Shown here: in pieces, positions 6,901 to 12,058 of the stretch
Position numbering within the stretch: the first letter of the stretch is position 1
How the letters are laid out: each line of letters starts with the position of its first letter
NCBI GenBank assembly: GCA_900769145.1
Contig: CAAGFN010000213.1
Coordinates: forward strand, 1 to 12,058
Direction of reading: 5' to 3'
DNA: 12,058 nucleotides
Source: Rikenellaceae bacterium
Lineage (GTDB): Bacteria > Bacteroidota > Bacteroidia > Bacteroidales > UBA932
Notes under the pieces: model-generated
Told to the model about the DNA's origin: nothing
The model's input: only the letters and a program-made list of their open reading frames with translations
Databases searched by the model: none
Program-made: the position numbers and the translations under genes

Positions 6901-7776
6901 CTATTCGTAATACTTCTTTGAGATAAGGTCCCTCAGGTTCTCGTAATCGATATGAGAGTAGGCATAGCCGGAACGTCTGCGGCTCACAGGCTCCCCGTTC
7001 TGTAACTTTCCCGAGATGATTACAGACGAAGAGTTGGAGTCCTCCCCGAAAATCATCGAAGAGGTGCCGGGAACATAGAGGTCGTTGTAATCCGGATTGA
7101 TTCCCGTGCACAGTTTCCTCAGCTTGGCAATTGCCTTGTTTAAACGGAGGTAAACGGCATTGGGCGTCAGTTCGAGTCCAAGTATGTCATTGATCTCTTC
7201 AACATATGATTGCGGAGTCTCGGAGTCGGCGTCGTAATATTCACTGCGTCTTCGGTCATGGCTCATCCAGACCATGATGACTGTCTGGTCCGACGGCGAG
7301 AGCTTCTGGATCTGGCACATGACCTTTTTCAAGAGAATCCTCTTGCCTTTCTCTTTGCCGAAAATGTCCATCATCTCGGCAGGCTCCCACGTTCCACCCT
7401 TGCTTCCCGATGCCTTGGCGCAAGGAATGATGGCACTATACTTATTTTCCTCCCCGGAGTCCTTGGCCTTGACGGGCCTCGGGCTAAAATTGAACCTTCG
7501 GATCCGGGTATTCTCCTTGCCCAGTTCAGTAAGGACGCTGTTGTGCACCGCCGTCGAAAGAAAGCCTTCAACCTTGACATTGCGATCAGGGTCGAACGCA
7601 ACGAACACCTTGTCAAGGGCATCCATGATGCCGAGGTCCTTGACCGAGTCTTGATCGATATACTTGTTCAGAGGGCCGCTTTTCAGGACACATTTCGCTA
7701 TGGTATTGTCGGCAGTCTTTCGGGCGAAATCGTAATACTTTCTGCAAAATTCAGGGTAATCCATCGAGGTAATCAT
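6901..7776 (-). CDS. Second sigma-70 family sigma factor-like protein with extra C-terminal tail
   Basis: The 291-aa product has sigma-70-like organisation. Residues ~8-95 resemble region 2 ('YYDFARKTADNTIAKCVL', 'DLGIMDALDKVFVAFDPDRN', 'VEGFLSTAVHNSVLTELGKENTRIRR'). Residues ~146-222 resemble region 4, with a helix-turn-helix near 'VEEINDILGLELTPNAVYLRLNKAIAKLRKL'. After region 4 a ~70-residue tail (Ser/Gly-rich, 'RRRSGYAYSHIDYENLRDLISKKYYE') is unusual for small sigma factors and could bind an anti-sigma factor or sense a signal (inference). The 'FDP..' region-2 core resembles the one in the gene at 914, but the two are clearly diverged rather than recent duplicates. The start is the ATG at 7776; one at 7764 is also possible. 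It converges on the AAA+ operon, sharing its terminator, and a near-consensus -7 box (TATATTTA on the minus strand, 7812-7805) lies about 30 bp upstream. Confidence 0.75.
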   Translation of the reverse strand: MITSMDYPEFCRKYYDFARKTADNTIAKCVLKSGPLNKYIDQDSVKDLGIMDALDKVFVAFDPDRNVKVEGFLSTAVHNSVLTELGKENTRIRRFNFSPRPVKAKDSGEENKYSAIIPCAKASGSKGGTWEPAEMMDIFGKEKGKRILLKKVMCQIQKLSPSDQTVIMVWMSHDRRRSEYYDADSETPQSYVEEINDILGLELTPNAVYLRLNKAIAKLRKLCTGINPDYNDLYVPGTSSMIFGEDSNSSSVIISGKLQNGEPVSRRRSGYAYSHIDYENLRDLISKKYYE

Positions 7777-8113
7777 GATATGCGTATTCTTGGGGTTTGG
7801 ATTGTAAATATACGAATCTTTTCTCTTTCTGCTGCATATTTAAGCATATTGCTGGCAACAGTGCTGTTACGAAACCCTATCTCAATGGGGAATAGAGGGA
7901 GATATTTCATCCCTATAAAGATAGCCCATTTGAACTTGGTACGCCTGTATATTTATCTAGTGTAAACAGGTATATCCTTCCATTACAATAAGCCATATAT
8001 CGGTTTGTCAAGTTTGAATTATGTATTGACGCATTTCCCAAAAAGATGGTGTATCAACTTTACCATCCGCTATTTCATAAAGGTATATGTTTCTCAATAC
8101 ATCTTAAACTTCT
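7777..8113. other. AT-rich gene-free region upstream of the minus-strand sigma-like gene
   Basis: No convincing ORF is present. Elements seen: near-consensus -7 box TAAATATA (plus strand 7805-7812, read as TATATTTA on the minus strand); direct repeat GCATATT at 7834-7840 and 7844-7850 with a 10-bp period; dyad AACAG-TG-CTGTT at 7857-7868; and CCTGT/ACAGG (7944-7948 with 7966-7970). The direct repeat lies about 22-38 bp upstream of the -7 box, where an activator or repressor could act. No CAAAnnTA (the minus-strand consensus) is present. Confidence 0.4.
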
Positions 8114-8305
8114 TCACTGATGATTCCCATTAATCAAATCCCTAATAAAATCTTCAAGAGGAACATGTCCTTTTGCGAGAGCATCTTGAAGTGTTATTTT
8201 ACCCTTGGGATTTGATTGTTCCATCAAAATGCGGGATTCCTCTTCAGTAATAATCTCAACTTCAATAATTTCTCCCTTTGAGTTTTGTACCTTTTCCTTT
8301 TTCAT
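8114..8305 (-). CDS. Small hypothetical 63-aa protein
   Basis: This short acidic, soluble protein starts MKKEKVQNSKGEIIEVEI and has a compact C-terminal part (ITLQDALAKGHVPLEDFIRD). No family is recognised. The frame begins at an ATG behind an AT-rich stretch, and a TATTTTTA box on the minus strand (8338-8331) lies about 26 bp upstream without a clear -33 partner. Residue usage (Glu/Lys-rich strands, then an amphipathic helix) looks like real coding sequence rather than a shadow, but the length makes this uncertain. It is isolated between the two larger minus-strand genes and is AT-rich like the first gene of the window. Confidence 0.5.
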   Translation of the reverse strand: MKKEKVQNSKGEIIEVEIITEEESRILMEQSNPKGKITLQDALAKGHVPLEDFIRDLINGNHQ

Positions 8306-8441
8306 AACTATTCTTGCTTTAACTAAACATTAAAAATAGGACTGATTGTTTCGTTTCTTGAATTGCCTAGTCTTCCATACACGTTGGATAAAAGCTCTTT
8401 GCGACATCGTTGAAGGACTGACAATTGTGAGACTTACCAGG

Positions 8442-8474
8442 AGGCCAGCCTGAGGTCAGGATTTCCCAGGAAAT
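8442..8474. repeat. Three adjacent short dyads after the beta-barrel gene
   Basis: AGGC-CA-GCCT (8442-8451), CCTGA-GG-TCAGG (8449-8460) and ATTTCC-CA-GGAAAT (8461-8474) lie end to end, each with a 2-nt centre, immediately after the minus-strand stop codon (8478-8476). They may form part of a terminator or be protein-binding sites. There is no T-run. Confidence 0.45.
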
Positions 8475-8475
8475 A

Positions 8476-9468
8476 TCATAACCCATAGCATAGGAGCCCA
8501 ACCCCCACTATGACGGGGATGCCCCAGATGTAGAAGCCAAGGTTCACTGTCGGGGTGAACGTCCTCCAGCTGTAACGCAATCCCACTCCGAAGTCCCACT
8601 TGCTCACCCTTCCGGAGCTTCGCCATCCGAAACGCATGCCTCCGTCAATGGCGAAACGTCCTCCTGATAATCCAAGACCCCCATAGAACTGCAAGTCCAG
8701 GGTGTCCGAATACGGATCTGTCACGCGCCACGTAACCCCAGCAATACCGGCAAAGGACATGCAGTCGCTCAGGGATAGATTGATGTATGGCCCCACCCTT
8801 TTTCCGACCCAGGCATAGGTCATGCCGAACCAGTATTCGCTCGCTTCCCATTCGGCAGTCATATTGTCGTATCCGTCGTCCCACAGATACTTGCTGAGGG
8901 ATACTCCCATTGTAAAGTCAATGAAATGATCTGCGAACCCCGTCTCTCCCCTTATCGGAGCAAGTTTCTGCGGCGCGGTATTCAGCGATCTTGTCGGCGC
9001 AGGTTTGGGCACCGGCTTGGTTACAGGTTTCGGAGTCGGGTCAGGAGCTGGTTTCAGAGCCGGCATTGCCACGGCCACGGGCTTCGGAGCAGGAGCGACC
9101 TTAAGCTTCAACGAATAGACACATCCTGGCTGCAGCGTCTGCGGGATTGTCCAGTCCTGAACGGCACCATATTTCGGATGACTGAAGGAAAGGGTCCTTG
9201 CGGTCGCAGGAATATAGAGACAGATGGAGCCCTTTTCGTTTCTCACATCGACGATGCCGGCAAGTCCGGCATCGAAGGTCCAGCCCGCATCGGCTGAGAG
9301 GACCTTAACAACTGAGCATATATTTCCGGATGCATCCGTCACGGAGACGGACGCCAGGTCATCCGAAGCACCGGAGGCTTCCGGCTTGAAGTCAGCTACG
9401 TAAACGGACTGCCCTGCGGCCATGACCGGCAGCATGACGGAGATGATTATTGATACTATGCGTTTCAT
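8476..9468 (-). CDS. Exported protein with Pro/Lys-rich linker and C-terminal beta-barrel-like domain
   Basis: From the ATG at 9468 the product is 330 aa, and it begins with a typical signal peptide (MKRIVSIIISVMLPVMAAG, cleavage near residue 20). The longer frame upstream reads antisense through the divergent gene, so this start is preferred. Residues ~22-123 form a beta-rich domain reminiscent of PEGA or carboxypeptidase-regulatory-like folds (DASGNICSVVKV, SICLYIPATARTLSFSHPKYG). Residues ~126-160 are a Pro/Lys linker (PKPV, PKPAP repeats) resembling TonB-type periplasm-spanning segments. Residues ~180-330 alternate in aromatic/glycine patterns (MGVSLSKYLW, YWFGMTYAWVGKRVGPYINL, WDFGVGLRYSWR, VNLGFYIWG) and suggest an eight-strand outer-membrane barrel. 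It is divergent from the two exported proteins at 9551-11058, probably the same envelope module. The specific function is unknown. Confidence 0.75.
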   Translation of the reverse strand: MKRIVSIIISVMLPVMAAGQSVYVADFKPEASGASDDLASVSVTDASGNICSVVKVLSADAGWTFDAGLAGIVDVRNEKGSICLYIPATARTLSFSHPKYGAVQDWTIPQTLQPGCVYSLKLKVAPAPKPVAVAMPALKPAPDPTPKPVTKPVPKPAPTRSLNTAPQKLAPIRGETGFADHFIDFTMGVSLSKYLWDDGYDNMTAEWEASEYWFGMTYAWVGKRVGPYINLSLSDCMSFAGIAGVTWRVTDPYSDTLDLQFYGGLGLSGGRFAIDGGMRFGWRSSGRVSKWDFGVGLRYSWRTFTPTVNLGFYIWGIPVIVGVGLLCYGL

Positions 9469-9550
9469 GATAATATATATACCTGCGCGCACGTGATAAC
9501 TTTCTTCAAGATTGGAGAAAGAACTCATGTTTTTTTCAGTAATAATTAGT
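9469..9550. promoter_or_regulatory. Shared divergent promoter region with a central dyad
   Basis: These 82 bp separate two divergent genes that both start ATGAAACG. In the middle CTTTCTTC (9500-9507) and GGAGAAAG (9514-9521) form an 8-bp inverted repeat (one G-T pair, 6-nt centre). Palindromes TGCGCGCA (9484-9491) and CACGTG (9490-9495) lie next to it. No TAnnTTTG is present on either strand, and TAACTTTC (9497-9504, plus) is the nearest match. The central dyad is a plausible operator co-regulating both sides. Confidence 0.4.
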
Positions 9551-10174
9551 ATGAAACGGTTACTTGATATCGCGGTCGCAGCGCTGGTGGCGCTGACCCC
9601 GCTGTGCGGACAAACAAAGGCTGAGTTCCGCAACGCAAAGAATGACGCTGCATCTGCAGCTCGCAGCCTCAAACGTGAAGGATTCAAGACAATCGAGCTT
9701 GGAGACCCATCGTCTCTTCTGGAGCGTTACTTCCTCAAGGTACAGTCCGGCTGTCAGCAGATTGTCGGAACAGCCGAGGACTGCATCACGTTGAACCTCG
9801 CAAAGACGACGGCACTTGCGAACGCCGCCAACGAATACGCCACCCTTGACGGCGGGGTCGTTCGCGGGCGTATCGTATCGAGCACGTCGAGCATGAGCGG
9901 CGAGCAGTTGGACAACGTAGTGGCCTCCTATGAACGTCTTGTCCAGAAGGAGATAAAGGGTGAACTCATCCCTTACGTGACTTGTGTGCGCAACCGCAAG
10001 GACAGGTACAGCGTGCGCATCTATTGTCTTGTGGATGCAGATGAGGCATCGAAGGCACGATGCCGCGCCCTTGAACTCGCACTGGAGGAGCAGAGCCTCG
10101 TTCAGGCTTATGGCTCTCTGGTTTCCGACTGGATTGATGAAGGCTTCTCCGAGGCGGGAGACGGCAACGACTGA
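9551..10174 (+). CDS. Exported protein with LPP20-like features, first of a two-gene unit
   Basis: From the ATG at 9551 the product is 207 aa with a signal peptide (MKRLLDIAVAALVALTPLCG, then QTKAEF). The cysteine does not sit in a good lipobox, so it is probably a soluble periplasmic protein rather than a lipoprotein. An in-frame upstream ATG at 9527 and a TTG at 9512 exist, but they would put 8-13 charged or poor residues before the signal peptide. After a charged helix, residues ~70-170 show the pattern of LPP20/FlgP-type domains: an Ala-rich helix (LNLAKTTALANAANEYATL), a strand-rich part and a final strand pair 'GELIPYVTCVRN', 'RYSVRIYCLVDADEASK'. The domain assignment is tentative. The next gene starts inside its stop codon (TGATG), so the two are translationally coupled. 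Confidence 0.75.
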   Translation: MKRLLDIAVAALVALTPLCGQTKAEFRNAKNDAASAARSLKREGFKTIELGDPSSLLERYFLKVQSGCQQIVGTAEDCITLNLAKTTALANAANEYATLDGGVVRGRIVSSTSSMSGEQLDNVVASYERLVQKEIKGELIPYVTCVRNRKDRYSVRIYCLVDADEASKARCRALELALEEQSLVQAYGSLVSDWIDEGFSEAGDGND

Positions 10175-11058
10175 TGCGAAGGCTGGCCTCCATATCGGCA
10201 ATGCTGCTTGTCTGCCTTGGCGCCCACTCGCAGGAGTGGGAACAGATCAGGGCAGACGGCAGGTATGTCTGGGGCGAGGGATGGGGAGAAAGCCTGGAGG
10301 AAGCTGACCGGCAGGCTCTCGCCTCGCTCTCCAGCAAGGTCTCCGTGGCCGTCACCAGCGACTACCGCAGCGTGGAGCAGCAGGTCCGCACCTCGGCAGG
10401 CAGTGAGGACTATCTGCTCCTTAGCAATCGCCAGAGCGTATGCTCCTCCATCACACTGCCATACACGCAAAGAATCGTTCTTCGCAGCGGGCGCAGGAGC
10501 CATGTCGGGAGATGGATTCTCCGGAAGGACCTTGAGTCCATCTTCGCAGACCGCCGCGACCGCATCCTCGAGTACGAACGATATGCTGACGAGGCGGAGC
10601 AGGAATCCAGGCTTGGAGACGCTCTTCGCTGCCATTGGTGGGCCTATATGCTCCTTCAGTCCATGCAGAGGCCGTCGGAAATCCGCGGGAGTGACGGGAG
10701 CGTGCTGTTGAACGTCATTCCGGAGAGGATGAACGCCCTGTTCTCCTCCATATCTGTGACCTGCAGCGGAAAGGCCGGCAACACGGTCCACCTGAGGTTC
10801 TCTTCCAACGGAAAGGAGGTGGAGAGTCTGGACTTCAGCTACTTTGACGGGACACGCTGGATATCAGGCCGCAATGTCAAGGACGGCGTGGCACACATTG
10901 ACATGGCACCCGGCGCCCTCGCAAACTATATTCAGCTCAGAATTGAATACGAATACCGGGAGCTGGCGGTTATGGACAACGAACTCGATCAGGTCATGTC
11001 CGTCTACAGCGCCCGTCGCCTAGGCAAGGCCGAAATTATATTCAAGCGAAACAGATGA
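10174..11058 (+). CDS. Exported LPP20-family-like protein
   Basis: This 294-aa protein starts with a signal peptide (MRRLASISAMLLVCLGAHSQ) and then 'EWEQIRADGRYVWGEGWGESLEEADRQALASLSSKVSVAV'. The Gly-rich strand followed by an Ala-rich helix is the hallmark of LPP20-type domains, known from envelope proteins. The LPP20-like part runs to ~residue 130. A helical stretch (~125-170, LEYERYADEAEQESRLGDAL) follows. The C-terminal ~100 residues are beta-rich (ISVTCSGKAGNTVHLRFSSN, DFSYFDGTRW, IQLRIEYEYRE) and may be an Ig-like or TPR-adjacent interaction domain. It overlaps the preceding gene by 1 nt (TGATG), so both are made from one message and probably form a complex with the divergent barrel-like protein. 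The LCVLG-type Cys is not in a clear lipobox. Function in detail is unknown. Confidence 0.8.
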   Translation: MRRLASISAMLLVCLGAHSQEWEQIRADGRYVWGEGWGESLEEADRQALASLSSKVSVAVTSDYRSVEQQVRTSAGSEDYLLLSNRQSVCSSITLPYTQRIVLRSGRRSHVGRWILRKDLESIFADRRDRILEYERYADEAEQESRLGDALRCHWWAYMLLQSMQRPSEIRGSDGSVLLNVIPERMNALFSSISVTCSGKAGNTVHLRFSSNGKEVESLDFSYFDGTRWISGRNVKDGVAHIDMAPGALANYIQLRIEYEYRELAVMDNELDQVMSVYSARRLGKAEIIFKRNR

Positions 11059-11062
11059 TGAC

Positions 11063-11081
11063 AGGCCCCTTATGCAGGCCT
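11063..11081 (+). terminator. Weak hairpin after the LPP20-like gene
   Basis: AGGCC (11063-11067) pairs with GGCCT (11077-11081) around a 9-nt loop, 5 nt after the stop, followed by a pyrimidine-rich but not T-only stretch. It could be a weak terminator. Confidence 0.35.
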
Positions 11082-11088
11082 TCCATCC

Positions 11089-11119
11089 TTGATAATTACA
11101 GTATCTATTAGTACTTTTG
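11089..11119 (+). promoter_or_regulatory. Bacteroidota-type promoter of the 65-aa gene
   Basis: TTG at 11089-11091, 20 bp, then TACTTTTG at 11112-11119 is a perfect TAnnTTTG with canonical spacing. The ATG at 11137 follows about 12 nt after the expected transcription start. Confidence 0.75.
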
Positions 11120-11136
11120 ATATAATTCAATCCATT

Positions 11137-11334
11137 ATGGGAAAACTGATAATAAGCGAGTCAACCAGTCCAGACCGGAATTATGCCATTGTCGAGGATG
11201 GCGAGGTGAAAGTGGTGCTCAATGAATCCACAAAGAAGAAGGGATATATGCCGATAACTGAAGCAAGCGACTTCGCCCGTTCGCTTCTCGAAGCGAAAAT
11301 CGAAAGGGATAAACAGCCTCCATGCAAAGGCTGA
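11137..11334 (+). CDS. Small hypothetical 65-aa protein
   Basis: The frame is open from 11089, but the consensus promoter lies inside that extension, so the ATG at 11137 (MGKLIISESTSPDRNYAIVE) is the real start. The protein is small, charged and soluble: a strand hairpin (NYAIVEDGEVKVVLN), a Lys-rich turn and a helix (ASDFARSLLEAKIERD). No family is recognised. It is a single gene with a strong promoter and a hairpin at its stop, facing a convergent gene. Within the helix codons, TTCGCTTC and GAAGCGAA (11280-11297) form a perfect 8-bp inverted repeat. Its 5' half is AT-rich, in the manner of the first gene. Confidence 0.65.
   Translation: MGKLIISESTSPDRNYAIVEDGEVKVVLNESTKKKGYMPITEASDFARSLLEAKIERDKQPPCKG
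11314..11333. terminator. Hairpin overlapping the 65-aa gene stop, between convergent genes
   Basis: CAGCCT (11314-11319) and AGGCTG (11328-11333) pair across 8 nt, overlapping the TGA at 11332-11334. The convergent minus-strand gene ends at 11343, so this may stop transcripts from both sides. No T-run is seen. Confidence 0.4.
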
Positions 11335-11342
11335 AGCGATTG

Positions 11343-12058
11343 TCATGAGTTCATCGACTCGATAAGTTTCCACCAGTTCTTTACGAACTTGCATGAGGAG
11401 AGTTCCTCCCTGAATCTCTCTGCGAACGGATCCCTCATCTCAGCCTGATGAGTCAGTTCCGCTATTTCCGCACGGTAGGGTTTCTTTTCCGCTATATACT
11501 CCTTCTGGGTGAGTTCTCCTGCCTTGAACCTACGCTTGATAGCCCCGGAAATGACAGACAGTTCCCTTATCTTTTTCTTGACAGCCGCCACCCGGATCTC
11601 TTCTCTTTCCTTAAAGCTGGCCGCAAACGCAGGTAAACCTTGCAGCTTCCTCCGTATTATCTCCTTCTGGCTCCGGATAATGGCCCAGTCGGAGTATAGG
11701 CCGATCACCAGGTCCCGTGCTGTTGCCAGACAGAGAGCATTGGCCGGCCCGTCCTTGGTGCCGTCCACTGTCAGGCTTGCATTCCTTGGATTCCTGCAAA
11801 AGAATGTCTGTTGACGGTAGTAGACATATTTGCTGGTATCACAGTCAACAGGGGATGTCATATGGACGGATACGCCATACTGGTCATAGGTGACAACCGT
11901 TCTTACACTCACGCCCGGGAGATCAAACCCCATGGCATCTCCACTTCGGAAATCTTCCTTCTGCGGAAGCCACCTCGCCTGCTCGGCCTGCGTCTTGAGA
12001 ATCTGGCGCATCATGCCATCCTTTTCCTTCTCAAGTTCCTTTTTCCTTTCACTATTCA
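11343..12058 (-). CDS. Coiled-coil-rich hypothetical protein, 5' end at or beyond the window edge
   Basis: The minus-strand frame stays open to the end of the window. The first ATG inside it (12014) is preceded by 14 more sense codons (NSERKKELEKEKDG) and no stop, so the true start is probably further out. The last two window bases give 'TG' in frame, so an ATG is reached if base 12059 is T. The visible part is ~238 aa. Its first ~20 residues and residues ~140-215 are strongly charged helices (coiled-coil-like: RKLQGL, FKEREEIRVAAVKKKIREL, AIKRRFKAGELTQKEYIAEK). Between them lies a beta-rich part (VRTVVTYDQYGVSVHMTSP, KYVYYRQQTFFC). No family is recognised, and there is no signal peptide. It converges on the 65-aa gene. 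Confidence 0.7.
   Translation of the reverse strand, partial: NSERKKELEKEKDGMMRQILKTQAEQARWLPQKEDFRSGDAMGFDLPGVSVRTVVTYDQYGVSVHMTSPVDCDTSKYVYYRQQTFFCRNPRNASLTVDGTKDGPANALCLATARDLVIGLYSDWAIIRSQKEIIRRKLQGLPAFAASFKEREEIRVAAVKKKIRELSVISGAIKRRFKAGELTQKEYIAEKKPYRAEIAELTHQAEMRDPFAERFREELSSCKFVKNWWKLIESMNS

Noticed and set aside
7210..7965. 251-aa plus-strand frame opposite the second sigma-like gene
   Set aside because: The minus-strand product has sigma region 2 and 4 features; the plus-strand frame does not resemble a protein family and runs into the AT-rich gap.
9469..9687. N-terminal extension of the barrel-like protein upstream of 9468
   Set aside because: It would overlap the divergent gene and put 73 residues before an obvious signal peptide.
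9560..10201. 213-aa minus-strand frame opposite the first LPP20-like gene
   Set aside because: The plus-strand gene has a signal peptide and is coupled to the next gene; the antisense frame has no such support.
1..12058. CRISPR array, IS element, integrase or tRNA
   Set aside because: No regularly spaced repeats, transposase or recombinase motifs or tRNA-like sequence were found on either strand.

Overview
The window looks like an accessory region of a Bacteroidota (probably Bacteroidales) chromosome or integrated element. Supporting this are two well-formed Bacteroidota-type promoters (TTG or TTTG, 20 bp, then TAnnTTTG) at 30-61 and 11089-11119, a cytosolic BspA-type leucine-rich-repeat protein, an AAA+ ATPase of a type familiar from gut Bacteroidota, and envelope proteins with an LPP20-like domain. 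No rRNA, tRNA, CRISPR array, transposase or integrase is visible. Family assignments come from reading motifs, with no database search.

Layout. (1) 1-595: an AT-rich orphan gene with its own promoter and terminator. (2) 596-913: a gene-free leader with several consecutive stem-loops, some mutually exclusive. (3) 914-6826: six co-directional genes with small gaps: a divergent sigma-70-like protein, an unknown 140-aa protein, a cytosolic LRR_5 protein, an unknown 301-aa protein, an AAA+ ATPase with an N-terminal winged-helix-like segment, and a 187-aa protein whose start lies 1 nt after the ATPase stop. (4) 6843-6881: a 14-bp perfect inverted repeat, probably a bidirectional terminator. (5) 7776-6901, minus strand: a second, different sigma-70-like protein with an unusual C-terminal tail, converging on the operon. 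(6) 7777-8475: AT-rich intergenic DNA holding one 63-aa minus-strand ORF. (7) 8476-11058: an envelope module, with an exported Pro/Lys-linker beta-barrel-like protein divergent from two exported proteins, the second LPP20-like. (8) 11059-12058: a 65-aa orphan ORF with a strong consensus promoter, converging on a coiled-coil-rich gene that runs off the right edge.

How the genes may work together (inference). The 914-6826 block reads as one transcription unit headed by its own sigma-like regulator. It pairs a repeat-scaffold protein (LRR) with an AAA+ remodeller and a translationally coupled small partner, plus two unknown proteins. This arrangement is the best candidate here for an undescribed system. 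The structured leader and the convergent second sigma-like gene suggest dedicated control. The divergent envelope module is probably a separate unit acting in the periplasm or outer membrane.
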